Part shown: one piece after another, positions 14,696 to 23,985 of the stretch
How the letters are laid out: each line of letters begins with the position of its first letter
Numbering within the stretch: the stretch's first letter is position 1
Source: Streptomyces sulphureus DSM 40104
GTDB taxonomy: Bacteria > Actinomycetota > Actinomycetes > Streptomycetales > Streptomycetaceae
DNA: 64,000 nt
Direction of reading: 5' to 3'
Assembly (NCBI RefSeq): GCF_000381025.1
Contig: NZ_KB905822.1
Span: 62,001-126,000 of the forward strand
Notes under the pieces: generated by a model
Database searches by the model: none
Seen by the model: the letters and a program-made list of their open reading frames with translations, nothing else
What the model was told of the DNA's origin: nothing
Program-made: the position numbers and the translations under genes

Positions 14696-15342
14696 GCCCC
14701 ACCCCCACCCCCATCAAGCTCGACCCCGCACTACCGCCCTGGGAACAGCAACCCGGCGAGACCCCGAAGAAATACGGACAGTTCATCACCTACCGGGACC
14801 TCGGACGCGCCCGCACCCTACCGAGGGCTGCGGAACTGCTACAGCGCCACCCCGTGACCGTCCGCAAAGCCAGCGCCGAGTTCCGGTGGCTGGAGCGCGC
14901 CGAGGCGTACGACCGGCACCTGGACAAGCTGTACGAGGCGACGTGGCTGGAGGAGCGCCGCAAGGCCGCCGAAGCAGACGCCCGGATCTTGGGCGCGGCG
15001 ATCGGCAAGGTGGCGCAGCGCCTCCCGTCGCTGAACGCGCAGGAGATGAGCGCGGGCGACGTGATCCGGCTGATGGACGTGGCCATGCGGCACCGGCGCG
15101 CCTTGTTCGGCGACCCTACGGAGACGATCGTCGTCACCAGCGAAGCCGCGTCGCCGCTCGCCGGGAAGTTGGAGGAGTTCGCCGGGCTGCCCGTCGACCA
15201 GCGCAACGCGCGTCTGGCGGAGCTGGCCGCGACCGTCACCCGTCGCGTCCGCGCCGTCGAGGGCGCCAACGATGACGACGAAGAGGCGTACCCGGCCGGC
15301 CAGGGCAGTGGCGGCGACGGTGAGGGCACGGGCGGCGAGTGA
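14692..15342 (+). CDS. Terminase small subunit-like protein
   Basis: ATG 14692 overlaps the preceding TGA by 4 bases; 216 residues. The N-terminal half contains a helix-turn-helix-like segment (ELLQRHPVTVRKASAEFRWL) followed by long amphipathic helices, and the C-terminus is acidic and Gly-rich. Position directly upstream of the large terminase with another 4-base overlap is decisive. It would bind the packaging site of phage DNA and recruit the motor. Confidence 0.75.
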   Translation: MSPTPTPIKLDPALPPWEQQPGETPKKYGQFITYRDLGRARTLPRAAELLQRHPVTVRKASAEFRWLERAEAYDRHLDKLYEATWLEERRKAAEADARILGAAIGKVAQRLPSLNAQEMSAGDVIRLMDVAMRHRRALFGDPTETIVVTSEAASPLAGKLEEFAGLPVDQRNARLAELAATVTRRVRAVEGANDDDEEAYPAGQGSGGDGEGTGGE

Positions 15343-16919
15343 GCGCCCTTCCCCTCGCCGACGAGCTGGCCCACCTCGACGACGTCGCGGTGTACCAGCA
15401 GCTCACCGCTGCCGAGCAGGCCGTGAGCCGGGACCTGCTGCGCGACCCGGTCACCCTCGCCCGTGGGCTCGATCCGACGTTCCGGATGCGCCCGCACCTG
15501 CGGCTGATCGGCGACGCGCTGGCGGGTGTCGAGCGTGGGGAGTACGACCGGCTGCTGATCCTGACCCCGCCGCAGGTGGGCAAGTCGACCACGGTGGCGG
15601 AGTGGTTCCCGTTCTGGTGGCTGGCGGTGCACTCCGGCGACCGGATCGGCGTCACCTCGTACTCGGATGACCTGGCGCTCAAGCGGGGCAAGACGATCCG
15701 CGGCTACGTGGAGGAGTACGGCGACGAGTACGAGCTGCGGATGAAGGCCGGGTCCGGCGCGATGCAGGACTGGGCCGTCACCGCGGGCGGCGGCGTCCGC
15801 TCCGTGTCCGTCGGGAAGGGCCTGACGGGGCACTCGCTGAACGTGCTGATCGTCGACGACCCGCACAAGGACCGCGCTGACGCTGAGTCCGAGGCCAGCC
15901 GGCGGGCGCTGCACGACTGGTACTCCTCGACCGCGTTGAAGCGGCTCCAGCCGGACCGGAACGCGGTCGTGTCCATCATGACTCGCTGGCACCCCGACGA
16001 CTTCGCTGGCCGCCGCCTCGCCGAGGAGGGTCGGCTGGAGGACGGCGGCCGGTGGAAGGTCATCCACCTCCCGGCCATCGCCGACCCGAAGTTCGGCCCG
16101 GACCCGCTCGGCCGTGAGCACGGTGACCCGCTGCCGCACCCGAAGATCCCCACCCGGGACCGGCGGGCGCTGCTGGCGTGGTGGGCGGACATGAAGCGCA
16201 CGAGCATCGTGCGGGACTGGCACGCGCTCGCTCAGGGCGACCCGCAGCCCGCCGAGGGCGCGCTGGTGTCCGAGGAGCTGCTGCGCCTCATCCGTGACAC
16301 CAGCAGCCGGGTGGAGCCGCAGAAGATCGCCGTGGCGATCGACCCCTCGGGCGGCGGCCGGGACGTCGCCGGCGTCGTCGGGGGGTTCCTCGGCGACGAC
16401 GGCCGCGTGTGGATCACCGACGACGTGTCGGCCGCCATGTCGTCGACGGACTGGTCCCGCGCCGCGTGCATGCTGGCACACCGCACGGATGCGGCGATCA
16501 TCTACGTCGAGTGGAACTACGGCCGCGACATGTGCGAGCTGGCGATCCGAACGTCGTGGGAGACGCTGCAACGCGAGGGCGAGATCCCCGACGACGTCCT
16601 CATGCCGCAGATCGCCCCCGTCCGAGCCAAGCAGGGCAAGCTGCTCCGCGCGGAGCCGGTGGCGCAGCAGATGGTGCAGGACAAGGTGCGGCTGCGCGGC
16701 GTGTTCACCGACCTCGAGCGCGAGTGGGCGACGTGGATGCCCACCGACCCCGACAGCCCCGGTCGGATCGACGCCTCAACGGTCCTGGTGTACGGCCTCA
16801 TCCCCGATGCGAACGCCGGCGCCATCGTCCACGCCCCGTTGCCCCAGGCCCCGACCAGTCCCCAGGGGCAGCAGCCACCGCGGGCCGCGTCGCCGTACGG
16901 CCGCCGCATCGGGAAGTGA
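15339..16919 (+). CDS. terL: Terminase large subunit
   Basis: GTG 15339 overlaps the small-subunit stop; 526 residues. ATPase domain: Walker A-like TPPQVGKSTT at about 72-81 and Walker B-like LNVLIVDDPHKD at about 167-178. Motor motif VSIMTRWHPDDF follows at about 208-219. The nuclease domain begins with VAIDPSGGG (about 330), the first acidic residue of the RNase H fold, and continues to the C-terminus. It packages genome into proheads together with portal and small terminase. Confidence 0.92.
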   Translation: MSALPLADELAHLDDVAVYQQLTAAEQAVSRDLLRDPVTLARGLDPTFRMRPHLRLIGDALAGVERGEYDRLLILTPPQVGKSTTVAEWFPFWWLAVHSGDRIGVTSYSDDLALKRGKTIRGYVEEYGDEYELRMKAGSGAMQDWAVTAGGGVRSVSVGKGLTGHSLNVLIVDDPHKDRADAESEASRRALHDWYSSTALKRLQPDRNAVVSIMTRWHPDDFAGRRLAEEGRLEDGGRWKVIHLPAIADPKFGPDPLGREHGDPLPHPKIPTRDRRALLAWWADMKRTSIVRDWHALAQGDPQPAEGALVSEELLRLIRDTSSRVEPQKIAVAIDPSGGGRDVAGVVGGFLGDDGRVWITDDVSAAMSSTDWSRAACMLAHRTDAAIIYVEWNYGRDMCELAIRTSWETLQREGEIPDDVLMPQIAPVRAKQGKLLRAEPVAQQMVQDKVRLRGVFTDLEREWATWMPTDPDSPGRIDASTVLVYGLIPDANAGAIVHAPLPQAPTSPQGQQPPRAASPYGRRIGK

Positions 16920-16958
16920 GCACCGGAGCGCGCCGGCTGCCCATGGAACACTGACGGG

Positions 16959-17261
16959 ATGGACCACTCCAGCACTGACGCGGCGCTCCTTGAGTACCTG
17001 GCGCGCAACCCGAAAGCCCAGCACGCGGCCCTGCACGACCCCGAGTACGCCGCCGAAGTGCACCGCCTGCGCATGGTCCTCGACAGCCTCCACGCCGCAT
17101 TGAGCGCCGAGAAGATGCCCGCCGAGGCGCGGCATCGGGTCGGCGCCCGCCTCGTCGCCGACTGCCTCGGCACCGACGAAGCGAACGTGCGGATGAGGGA
17201 CCAGGCCCGGCGCGCGCAACAGCTCCTCACCCAGCCCGCCGGGTTCGCGCCAGTTGACTGA
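16959..17261 (+). CDS. Small helical hypothetical protein
   Basis: ATG 16959, 100 residues, almost wholly helical (DAALLEYLARNPKAQHAALH, EVHRLRMVLDSLHAALSAEK). No family recognised. It lies between terminase and portal operons, where actinophages often carry small accessory genes. Confidence 0.6.
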   Translation: MDHSSTDAALLEYLARNPKAQHAALHDPEYAAEVHRLRMVLDSLHAALSAEKMPAEARHRVGARLVADCLGTDEANVRMRDQARRAQQLLTQPAGFAPVD

Positions 17262-17302
17262 CGGGTCGTACGCGAAGCGGCGCCTTCCGCCACACTGTCC
17301 GT

Positions 17303-17542
17303 GTGCAAATGCCTCGCGTGGAATGCCCGGCCGGCCCTGTCGCCGGGAGCCTCGGCCGGGGCCGCGTATGGCGCCACGACGCCCCCGGAGAGCGCCGGAA
17401 GAACGCTGACGGCTCCCTCGTCTCCTGCCGTGGCTCCCTGGAGATCCTGGACCTGCCGATGCCCGCCCACCAGCTCACGTTGGGCGAAGCCGTCGACGAG
17501 CATGACCAGACCCACGCCGAGCTGATCACCGCCCTGTTCTGA
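17303..17542 (+). CDS. Small hypothetical protein
   Basis: GTG 17303 or ATG 17309; about 79 residues. The C-terminal half reads ADGSLVSCRGSLEILDLPMP and HQLTLGEAVDEHDQTHAELI, which is protein-like. The overlapping frame from 17301 is Pro/Ser-rich and rejected. No clear ribosome binding site, so the start is uncertain. Function unknown. Confidence 0.5.
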   Translation: MQMPRVECPAGPVAGSLGRGRVWRHDAPGERRKNADGSLVSCRGSLEILDLPMPAHQLTLGEAVDEHDQTHAELITALF

Positions 17543-17617
17543 CCCCGCACAGTTTTTGATCTGAAAACGGGGCCTGAGCTGCGGAAACCTTGCCGGAGCA
17601 GGGTGCGCGGAGTGGTC

Positions 17618-17643
17618 TATCATCCACCGCTGACGTTGGCCGG
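17618..17643 (+). promoter_or_regulatory. Predicted phage promoter for portal operon
   Basis: TATCAT at 17618-17623, 11 bases, then GTTGGCCGG. Matches the site at 12219 in hexamer, spacing and downstream element. The DUF1360 start follows 24 bases later. Confidence 0.5.
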
Positions 17644-17667
17644 ATGATCTCCGCATAGGGGGCGGCA

Positions 17668-18006
17668 GTGCTCAACCTCCCAGAACTCGCCCTCCTGGCC
17701 CTGGCCGGGTACCGCGGCACACAACTCGCCGTGCACGATTCGATCCTCGACCCCGTGCGGGACCGCATCGACGCCTGGCACCAGAACAAGCCCGAGTCGA
17801 CGGTGCGCACCGCGGTGGTGACGCTGATCTCCTGCGTCTACTGCACCGGCTGGTGGGTCGCCGGCGCCCTGCTCCTGACGTGGCTGCTGGTGACCGGCAC
17901 CTGGTCGGACGCGCCGCTCCTCGCGCACGGCGTCGAATGGCTCGCAGTCGCCGGGGCAGCCGTGCTCCTCAACCGGTGGGACGACGAGCGCAAGGCCATC
18001 GTCTGA
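17668..18006 (+). CDS. DUF1360 membrane protein
   Basis: GTG 17668 after AGGGGGCGG; 112 residues. Two or three membrane helices, a conserved SCVYCTGWW motif at about 51-59 (CxxCxGxW is the DUF1360 signature) and a C-terminal RWDDER tail. DUF1360 proteins are common between terminase and portal in Streptomyces phages; role unknown, possibly membrane sensing or assembly. It overlaps the portal start by one base. Confidence 0.75.
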   Translation: MLNLPELALLALAGYRGTQLAVHDSILDPVRDRIDAWHQNKPESTVRTAVVTLISCVYCTGWWVAGALLLTWLLVTGTWSDAPLLAHGVEWLAVAGAAVLLNRWDDERKAIV

Positions 18007-19748
18007 TGGGCAGTCAGGAGATCACCGCAGCCGCGTCCCGCTACACCTCCCGAAGAATCCGCGGGAAGGGTACCGGGGACCAGTCGTGGCAGCACCGCGC
18101 CTACGACATGTACCACCAGGTGCCCGAAGTGAGGTTCGCCGCCTCGTGGATCGGCAATGCCATGGCCGGCGCCCGCCTGTTCGCCGGATGCCGTGACGAC
18201 GACGGCTCGATCGACCCCGCGCCGCCCGGACACCGCGCCGCCGAGATCGTTGACCAGGTCGCTGGCGGCGCCGACGGCCAGGCGAAGATGCTCGGCGCGT
18301 TCGGGAAGCACCTGACCATCCCGGGCGAGGGATGGATCATCGTCCGCCCCAACGACCAGGTATTGAGTCCCTATTCGCCGGAGCATGGCCACGACTGGCG
18401 AGTCCTGTCCGTACGCGAAGTCCGCCAGCAATCAGGGAAGCTCACCGCTGAGATCGACGGCGAAGACGTTCCGATCTCCGAGGGCGACCCCGAGTCGATG
18501 GACTCCAACGCGCCGATCGCCATCCGCGTGTGGGAGCCCGACCCCGAGCGTGCCATCGAGGCCGACAGCCCTGTCCGCTCCTCGCTGGATCTGTTGGAAG
18601 AGCTGATGCTCCTCAACGCGGCAGTGAAGGCCATCGCTCGCTCCCGGATCACGGGCCGCGGGATCATCCTCGTCCCAAAGGGCACCAGGTTTCCGTCATC
18701 GGCCACCCAGGGAAACGGGGACGACGACCTGATCGAGGTCTTCATGACCATCGCCGAGACCGCGATCCGCGATCCCGAGAGCGCAGCGGCGACTGTCCCG
18801 ATCATCTTGGAGCTGCCGGCCGACACGATCTCCGACTTCAAGCACCTCACGTTTGAGTCTGAGTTCGACGATCTGGCGTTGAAGTTGAGGGAAGAGGCCA
18901 TCCGCCGGTTCGCGACCGGTCTGGAGATCCCCGCCGAGATCCTCCTCGGCCTTGGCGACGTGAACCACTGGGGCGCCTGGGCACTCACCTCGGAGGCGAT
19001 CCGTCTCGGCATCGAGCCGAAGCTCGCGACGCTCGCGCACGCCCTCACACAGCAGTGGCTGCGCCCCATCCTCGAAGCCGAAGGCGTGCAGGACTGGCAC
19101 CGCTGGCTCGTCTGGTACGACACCAGCCCCCTCCGCGTACGCACCAACCGATCGGAGACGGCGTTGCAGGCGTTCGACCGAGGAGTCATCTCTGCCGACG
19201 CTCTCCGCAGGGAGACCGGGTTCGACGACTCCGACGCCCCCACCACAACGGACACACCACACCGCAACGGCCGCAACAACGATGACGACCAGGAGGCGGA
19301 TACCACTACCCGCGGTCCGAACCCGACCCTGCCGGTCGATGAGTCCGAAGCCGAACCGGACACCCTGCCCGCCTCCACCGCGGCCGGCCCCGGCCCAGGG
19401 CTCCTCGCCGCCGCCGACGGCCTGATCTGGTGCGCGCTCACCGCGGCCGGGGAGAAGCTACGCAAGACCCCCGCCTGCCCCCGCTCCGAACGAGCCAAGG
19501 CCCGCGGTGTCGAACCGGCCCGCCTGCACACCCTGCTGCCCGTACAAGTAGACCAGGTCGACCAGTGGCGGCTCCTCGACGGCGCCTGGCACCGCGTGCC
19601 CGAGATCGCCGCCCGTTACGACCTCGACGCCGACTGCCTGACCGCGTCCCTCGATGGGTACGCCCGCGAGCTGATCGCCGCTGGGGTCGAGCACGAGTAC
19701 CGGCTCGTGCCAAGCATCCTCACCCCCTGCGTGGACGGCGACCAGTGA
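18006..19748 (+). CDS. Portal protein
   Basis: ATG 18006 shares its A with the previous TGA; 580 residues, in the normal portal range. Mostly helical and beta-mixed, with DSPVRSSLDLLEELMLLNAA, ARSRITGRGIILVPKG, a long helix with IPAEILLGLGDVNHWGAW and QTLLT-like region near ALTQQWLRPILEAEG. The Thr/Pro-rich C-terminus is longer than usual. It forms the dodecameric DNA gate at the capsid vertex. Position between terminase and MuF protein agrees. Confidence 0.85.
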   Translation: MGSQEITAAASRYTSRRIRGKGTGDQSWQHRAYDMYHQVPEVRFAASWIGNAMAGARLFAGCRDDDGSIDPAPPGHRAAEIVDQVAGGADGQAKMLGAFGKHLTIPGEGWIIVRPNDQVLSPYSPEHGHDWRVLSVREVRQQSGKLTAEIDGEDVPISEGDPESMDSNAPIAIRVWEPDPERAIEADSPVRSSLDLLEELMLLNAAVKAIARSRITGRGIILVPKGTRFPSSATQGNGDDDLIEVFMTIAETAIRDPESAAATVPIILELPADTISDFKHLTFESEFDDLALKLREEAIRRFATGLEIPAEILLGLGDVNHWGAWALTSEAIRLGIEPKLATLAHALTQQWLRPILEAEGVQDWHRWLVWYDTSPLRVRTNRSETALQAFDRGVISADALRRETGFDDSDAPTTTDTPHRNGRNNDDDQEADTTTRGPNPTLPVDESEAEPDTLPASTAAGPGPGLLAAADGLIWCALTAAGEKLRKTPACPRSERAKARGVEPARLHTLLPVQVDQVDQWRLLDGAWHRVPEIAARYDLDADCLTASLDGYARELIAAGVEHEYRLVPSILTPCVDGDQ

Positions 19749-19987
19749 ACCGGCCTCGCGGCCCCCGCACGCCGACGCACACCCCGAGCTGCGGCATGTC
19801 GCTGCACGCTGGGCGCCTTCGGTCCGGCTGGTGCCCCACGTGCAAGGCGTACACGTACCTGACCTGTGGCCTGCTGCTCCTCACCGAACAGGGCGTCGCC
19901 ACCGTCGGCGAGCTGTGCTGGTGCGAGATCTGCGACGACCTCGACGACCCGCCCCCACTGAGGAGGATCGACCGTGCCGGATCGTGA
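19745..19987 (+). CDS. Small zinc-ribbon-like protein
   Basis: GTG 19745 overlaps the portal stop; 80 residues. Cysteines CGMSLHAG, GWCPTCKAY, LTCG and CWCEICDD suggest a metal-binding fold. It overlaps the next gene by 14 bases. No family recognised; possibly a head-joining accessory protein. Confidence 0.6.
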   Translation: MNRPRGPRTPTHTPSCGMSLHAGRLRSGWCPTCKAYTYLTCGLLLLTEQGVATVGELCWCEICDDLDDPPPLRRIDRAGS

Positions 19988-22900
19988 CGCCCAACTCGAC
20001 GCCGCCGAGGCGCGGTTCGCCCAAGACGTGGCCGCCGCGCTCACCGGCACGGCGAACGAGTTCGCCGACGCCCTCACCGACGCGACCGAGCTGGTCGCCG
20101 CCCGGTTCTCCGTCGGCCGCATCGCCCGCATGTGGAAGGCCCGCGTCACCGGGCTCGTACGCAGCCTCCTCCGTATTTCCGAGACCGCCGCTCGGGCATC
20201 GGCGGACGACGGCGACACCGAGCTGCCAGATGGCTGGGACGACCTCCCCGGCCGCTACGACGACCGCAGCTTGCCCGACAGCATCGGCTGGTACGCCACC
20301 ATGACCGAGGACCTACTGAACGCTGTCGGCGACCGTCTCGCCGAAGCCACCCGCGGCGAGCTGGCAGCAGGACTCGACGCCGGCGAAGACGTCGACCAGC
20401 TCCGCGACCGACTGCGCGCCGCGTTCACCCGCGACGGCGCGAAGCTCGGTCCTGGACGTGAAGTGCGCATCGCCCGGACCGAGGCAAGCCGCGCGTGGAA
20501 CACGGCGACGCTGGCCGCCGCGCGCGACGCCTCCGGCCCGGACAAGCCGCTGGTGAAGCAGTGGATCACCCGCCACGACACTCAAGTACGACACGCCCAC
20601 GCGGATGCTGACGGGCAGATCCGGCACCTCGGCGAGCCGTTCACCGTCGGCGGCGTCTCGATGGACGCCCCGGGTGATCCCTCTGCCCCAGCTCGACTGG
20701 TCATCAACTGCCGCTGTCGCCTCGGAATCGCTCCCGAACTACACGCCGCCGCTTCGGAAATGAAGGCGCCTCCGCGGGCTGGCGTCTACGAAACAGAGGA
20801 GAACATGAACGTGACCGCTGCCGACAGTCGGCACACCGGCGCGATGATCGCCCTTGTGCCCACAGCCGAGGACGCCGAGCGCCTAGCCCTCACCCACCCC
20901 GGCGGCGAGCCCGCGCACGAGCTGCACCTGACACTGTTCTACCTCGGCGACGGCGCCGACTGGGCCGAGGGCCACCGCGCAGAACTCATCGATCAACTCC
21001 AGCGTCGCGCCCCGCACTTGGAAGGTCACGTTCACGGCCGCGCCTTCGGCGCGAACCAGTGGAACGCCGACGGCGACGAACCATGCTGGGTATGGGCCAT
21101 CGGCGACGACCGCGACGCCCCCGACGACAACCCGCGGCTCGACAACGCCCGCAACACCGCAATCGACGCCCTGGCCTCGATGCGCTGGCAGCCAGATCTT
21201 CCCGCGCAGCACACTCCGTGGGCCGGTCACGTCTGCGCCGCCTACTCCCGCAGCCCCGCCCTGCTTGCGGCGATGACCGAACGCCTCGGCCCCGTCCGCT
21301 TCGACCGACTCCGGGTCGCGTTCGCCGGGGAGTACACCGACATCCCCCTCGGCCCGGAAGAGGAGCAACCCCTGGTGGGAGAAGACACCGACGGCCCCGC
21401 TCTGGCCGCCCGCGCCTGGTCCACACCGGGCGATACTGCCCTGGCGTTCGAGGATGAGGAGACCGGCGACGGTCGCGTGTTCCGGCCGGGGTCCCTGTAC
21501 TGGGCCGGGCCCGGCCCGTGGCCGCTCCAGTACGCCGACGAGATGCTGATGGGCCACGAGGGAGCCGAGCTGGCCGGGTCTATCCAGTCGATGGCCCGAG
21601 ACGGCGAGCGGATCACCGCCGCCGGCGTGCTCTATCCCGGCCGCCCCGCCGGCGCCGACGCCGTGATGCTCCTCGAAGAAAACGCACCGCTAGGCGTGTC
21701 CGTCGACCTGGACGATGTCACCGTCGAGTTCGTCGACCGCACCATCGACCAGAACGAGGTGGCACTCGTCGCGTCGCTGCCGTCCGCGTCCCTGCTCCGC
21801 CTCGACGACGGCTCGTGGGCGCTCACCGCCACCAGCATCACCGAGTGGACGGCCTCCACCGGCGGCTCCCTCTCCCGCACCACGTCCGGCACCCAGCTCT
21901 TCACCGAGCCGAACGGGCACGTGTCCGCTGCCGCCGTACAGGCTGCGCTCGGCCCGACCGGCACGCTCACTGCGGCGGCCGGCGACCGTGACACGGACAC
22001 CGGCACCGTCGTGCACTCCGAGTCGGCCGGCGACCTGCTGATGCGCGTCACCCGCGCCCGGCTGCGCGGCGCCACCCTCGTAGCGATGCCCGCCTACGAC
22101 CGGGCGCGGATCGTCCTCGACGAGCTCCCGGCCGGCCCGCCCGCCGCCGAGGAGGAGACGACGGCCGCCTCCGGGCCATCCGAGACACACATGCGCGTCG
22201 TGCGGTACGTGAAGGCTGCCCCCGTCGCCGTCGGCGCTCGCGAAGTCGCCCGCGCGTTGGGCATGAAGATGACCTCGGTGCGCGGTCACCTCGCCCGCGC
22301 GGCGAAGGTCGGCCGCCTGGTCCGCCTCGCGCCCGGCCTGTATGTCGGCCCCGCCACCGAGGGCGCTGACCTTGCCGCCTCTGCGTCAGGAGATCTCGAC
22401 CTTCCGGTCCACGACGACCGGGATCGGACTTGGGACGGTGACGCCGCCCGCTCCCGCATCCTCGAGTGGGCCACCGACGGCGACGATGTCGACGCCGACA
22501 AGCTCGGCGCCGCGTTCCTCTACCGCGACGCGGACACTGACCCTGCCACCGTCGGGGCGTATAAGTTGCCCTTCGCCGACGTCATCAACGACCGGTTGGA
22601 AATTGTCGCTGCCGCCGTCTACACCATCGCCGCCGTTCTGCAAGGCGGGCGCGGCGGCGTCGACATCTCTGAAGACGAGGCGGACACCATCCGGGGCCGT
22701 GTGGAGACCCTGTACGGGCGCCTCGCGGATGCCTTCGACGATCCGAGCATCGTCCCTCCGTGGGTCGATGACGACACCGACGACGAAGGGGAGGCGGCGG
22801 CAGCGGGTTGGCGAGACCTGGAGGCGTCCGCGTGGACGGCGATGCGTGAGGCCGACCCCATGCCCGCCGCGTGGTTCCGCGAGCCCACGGAGGCCGAACT

Positions 22901-23744
22901 TCCGCCCGGCAGCGGCGGCGTGCACTACGCCGACGGCCGGATCTACGGATGGGTTGCACAGGTCGGCGAGCCCCACGCAGGGTTCCCGGGGAGGAACTTG
23001 ACGATCGAGAGCCTGGGCCGGATCGACCTGACACACTTCCTGCGCGCAAAGTTCAAGCTCGACGACGGGTCGATGGTGAAGGCGGGCGCCTTCACGATGA
23101 ACGCGCCGCACCACCGTGACGGCGCCGAATGCGAGTCCGCGGCCTGCCAGTTCGACGACACGAGGACGGTCGCCGGGATCGTCACCGTCGGCATGAACTC
23201 CCGCGGCATGTGGTTCTCCGGCGCGGCGGCGCCCTGGCTCAGTGAGTGGGACCGGAACGTGTTCTCCGCGTGCCAGCCGAGCTACCACATGAAGCAGGGC
23301 AGCAACGAAGACTGGCAGCTCCGCGCTGTCCTGTCCGTGCCCGTCCCCGGCCACAGCTCGCCGCTGCGAGCCACCGCAGTTGCCGAGCGGTCGAACCTCG
23401 CTCTCGCCGCATCAGCCGCCGTCCGTACCGGTCCGGGCAGTGCGTCAGACACCGCCGCGCGCGGTGACCTTGACCAGGTCGGGCACCGCACGGACACGGT
23501 TTCGAACAACGCACGTCGCGCGTTCGGACCGGCACAGCGCGGGGGGAGCGGCGACATCGACTCCGTCGCGGCATCGCTCCTCACCAGCGTCCCGTTCATC
23601 GACGGGCTCCTCGCCGTAATGGACCGTCGCCAAGAACAGCGCGACACCGAAGCACGCGATGAGGCGCGCCGCCTCGCCGCGTCCGTCATCGCCCCGGCCC
23701 GCGAGGAGATCGCCGCCGGGCCCACCACCGAAGGAGATGCCTGA
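19974..23744 (+). CDS. MuF minor head / 2H phosphoesterase / prohead protease fusion
   Basis: GTG 19974 after AGGAGGATCGACC; 1256 residues. Domains: MuF-like head morphogenesis (about 100-250: REVRIARTEASRAWNTATLA, TRHDTQVRHAHADADGQ, NCRCRLGI); a 2H phosphoesterase (about 285-460) with first motif HLTLFYLG at 318-325 and second HVCAAYS at 419-425; a prohead-protease-like domain (about 495-715: TAAGVLYPGRPAGADAVMLL, APLGVSVDLDDVTVEFVD); a winged-helix segment (about 730-790: VARALGMKMTSVRGHLARAA); and a C-terminal domain with FSACQPSYHMKQG. GAGGAG precedes an internal ATG at 20805, which could yield a separate 2H-protease product. The modules are probably cleaved apart during assembly. Confidence 0.75.
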   Translation: MPDRDAQLDAAEARFAQDVAAALTGTANEFADALTDATELVAARFSVGRIARMWKARVTGLVRSLLRISETAARASADDGDTELPDGWDDLPGRYDDRSLPDSIGWYATMTEDLLNAVGDRLAEATRGELAAGLDAGEDVDQLRDRLRAAFTRDGAKLGPGREVRIARTEASRAWNTATLAAARDASGPDKPLVKQWITRHDTQVRHAHADADGQIRHLGEPFTVGGVSMDAPGDPSAPARLVINCRCRLGIAPELHAAASEMKAPPRAGVYETEENMNVTAADSRHTGAMIALVPTAEDAERLALTHPGGEPAHELHLTLFYLGDGADWAEGHRAELIDQLQRRAPHLEGHVHGRAFGANQWNADGDEPCWVWAIGDDRDAPDDNPRLDNARNTAIDALASMRWQPDLPAQHTPWAGHVCAAYSRSPALLAAMTERLGPVRFDRLRVAFAGEYTDIPLGPEEEQPLVGEDTDGPALAARAWSTPGDTALAFEDEETGDGRVFRPGSLYWAGPGPWPLQYADEMLMGHEGAELAGSIQSMARDGERITAAGVLYPGRPAGADAVMLLEENAPLGVSVDLDDVTVEFVDRTIDQNEVALVASLPSASLLRLDDGSWALTATSITEWTASTGGSLSRTTSGTQLFTEPNGHVSAAAVQAALGPTGTLTAAAGDRDTDTGTVVHSESAGDLLMRVTRARLRGATLVAMPAYDRARIVLDELPAGPPAAEEETTAASGPSETHMRVVRYVKAAPVAVGAREVARALGMKMTSVRGHLARAAKVGRLVRLAPGLYVGPATEGADLAASASGDLDLPVHDDRDRTWDGDAARSRILEWATDGDDVDADKLGAAFLYRDADTDPATVGAYKLPFADVINDRLEIVAAAVYTIAAVLQGGRGGVDISEDEADTIRGRVETLYGRLADAFDDPSIVPPWVDDDTDDEGEAAAAGWRDLEASAWTAMREADPMPAAWFREPTEAELPPGSGGVHYADGRIYGWVAQVGEPHAGFPGRNLTIESLGRIDLTHFLRAKFKLDDGSMVKAGAFTMNAPHHRDGAECESAACQFDDTRTVAGIVTVGMNSRGMWFSGAAAPWLSEWDRNVFSACQPSYHMKQGSNEDWQLRAVLSVPVPGHSSPLRATAVAERSNLALAASAAVRTGPGSASDTAARGDLDQVGHRTDTVSNNARRAFGPAQRGGSGDIDSVAASLLTSVPFIDGLLAVMDRRQEQRDTEARDEARRLAASVIAPAREEIAAGPTTEGDA

Positions 23745-23944
23745 TGGCTTGCTCGTGCCAGGGGAAGCGGCAACAGTTCGAGGTCGTCAGGGCGGGGAAG
23801 GTCCTCTTCACCTCCGCATCCGAAGCCACCGCTAAGGCCGTGTCCGGCCGCTACACCGGGAGCACCGTACGGCGGAGCCCGAAGCCGGGCGATAACTCCG
23901 GCAAGAACAACAGCGTCTCGGCGAAGACCATCGACCGCGCCTGA
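23744..23944 (+). CDS. Small basic protein downstream of protease fusion
   Basis: ATG 23744 shares its A with the preceding TGA; 66 residues starting MACSCQGKRQQFEVV. Short beta-rich domain with a Lys/Asn/Ser-rich tail. Small proteins of this type (CSCQGK...) commonly sit just before the capsid gene in actinophages. Function unknown. Confidence 0.6.
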   Translation: MACSCQGKRQQFEVVRAGKVLFTSASEATAKAVSGRYTGSTVRRSPKPGDNSGKNNSVSAKTIDRA

Positions 23945-23985
23945 CGTGGCTTGACACCGTCCCGAGGGACACCAACGAATCCGGC

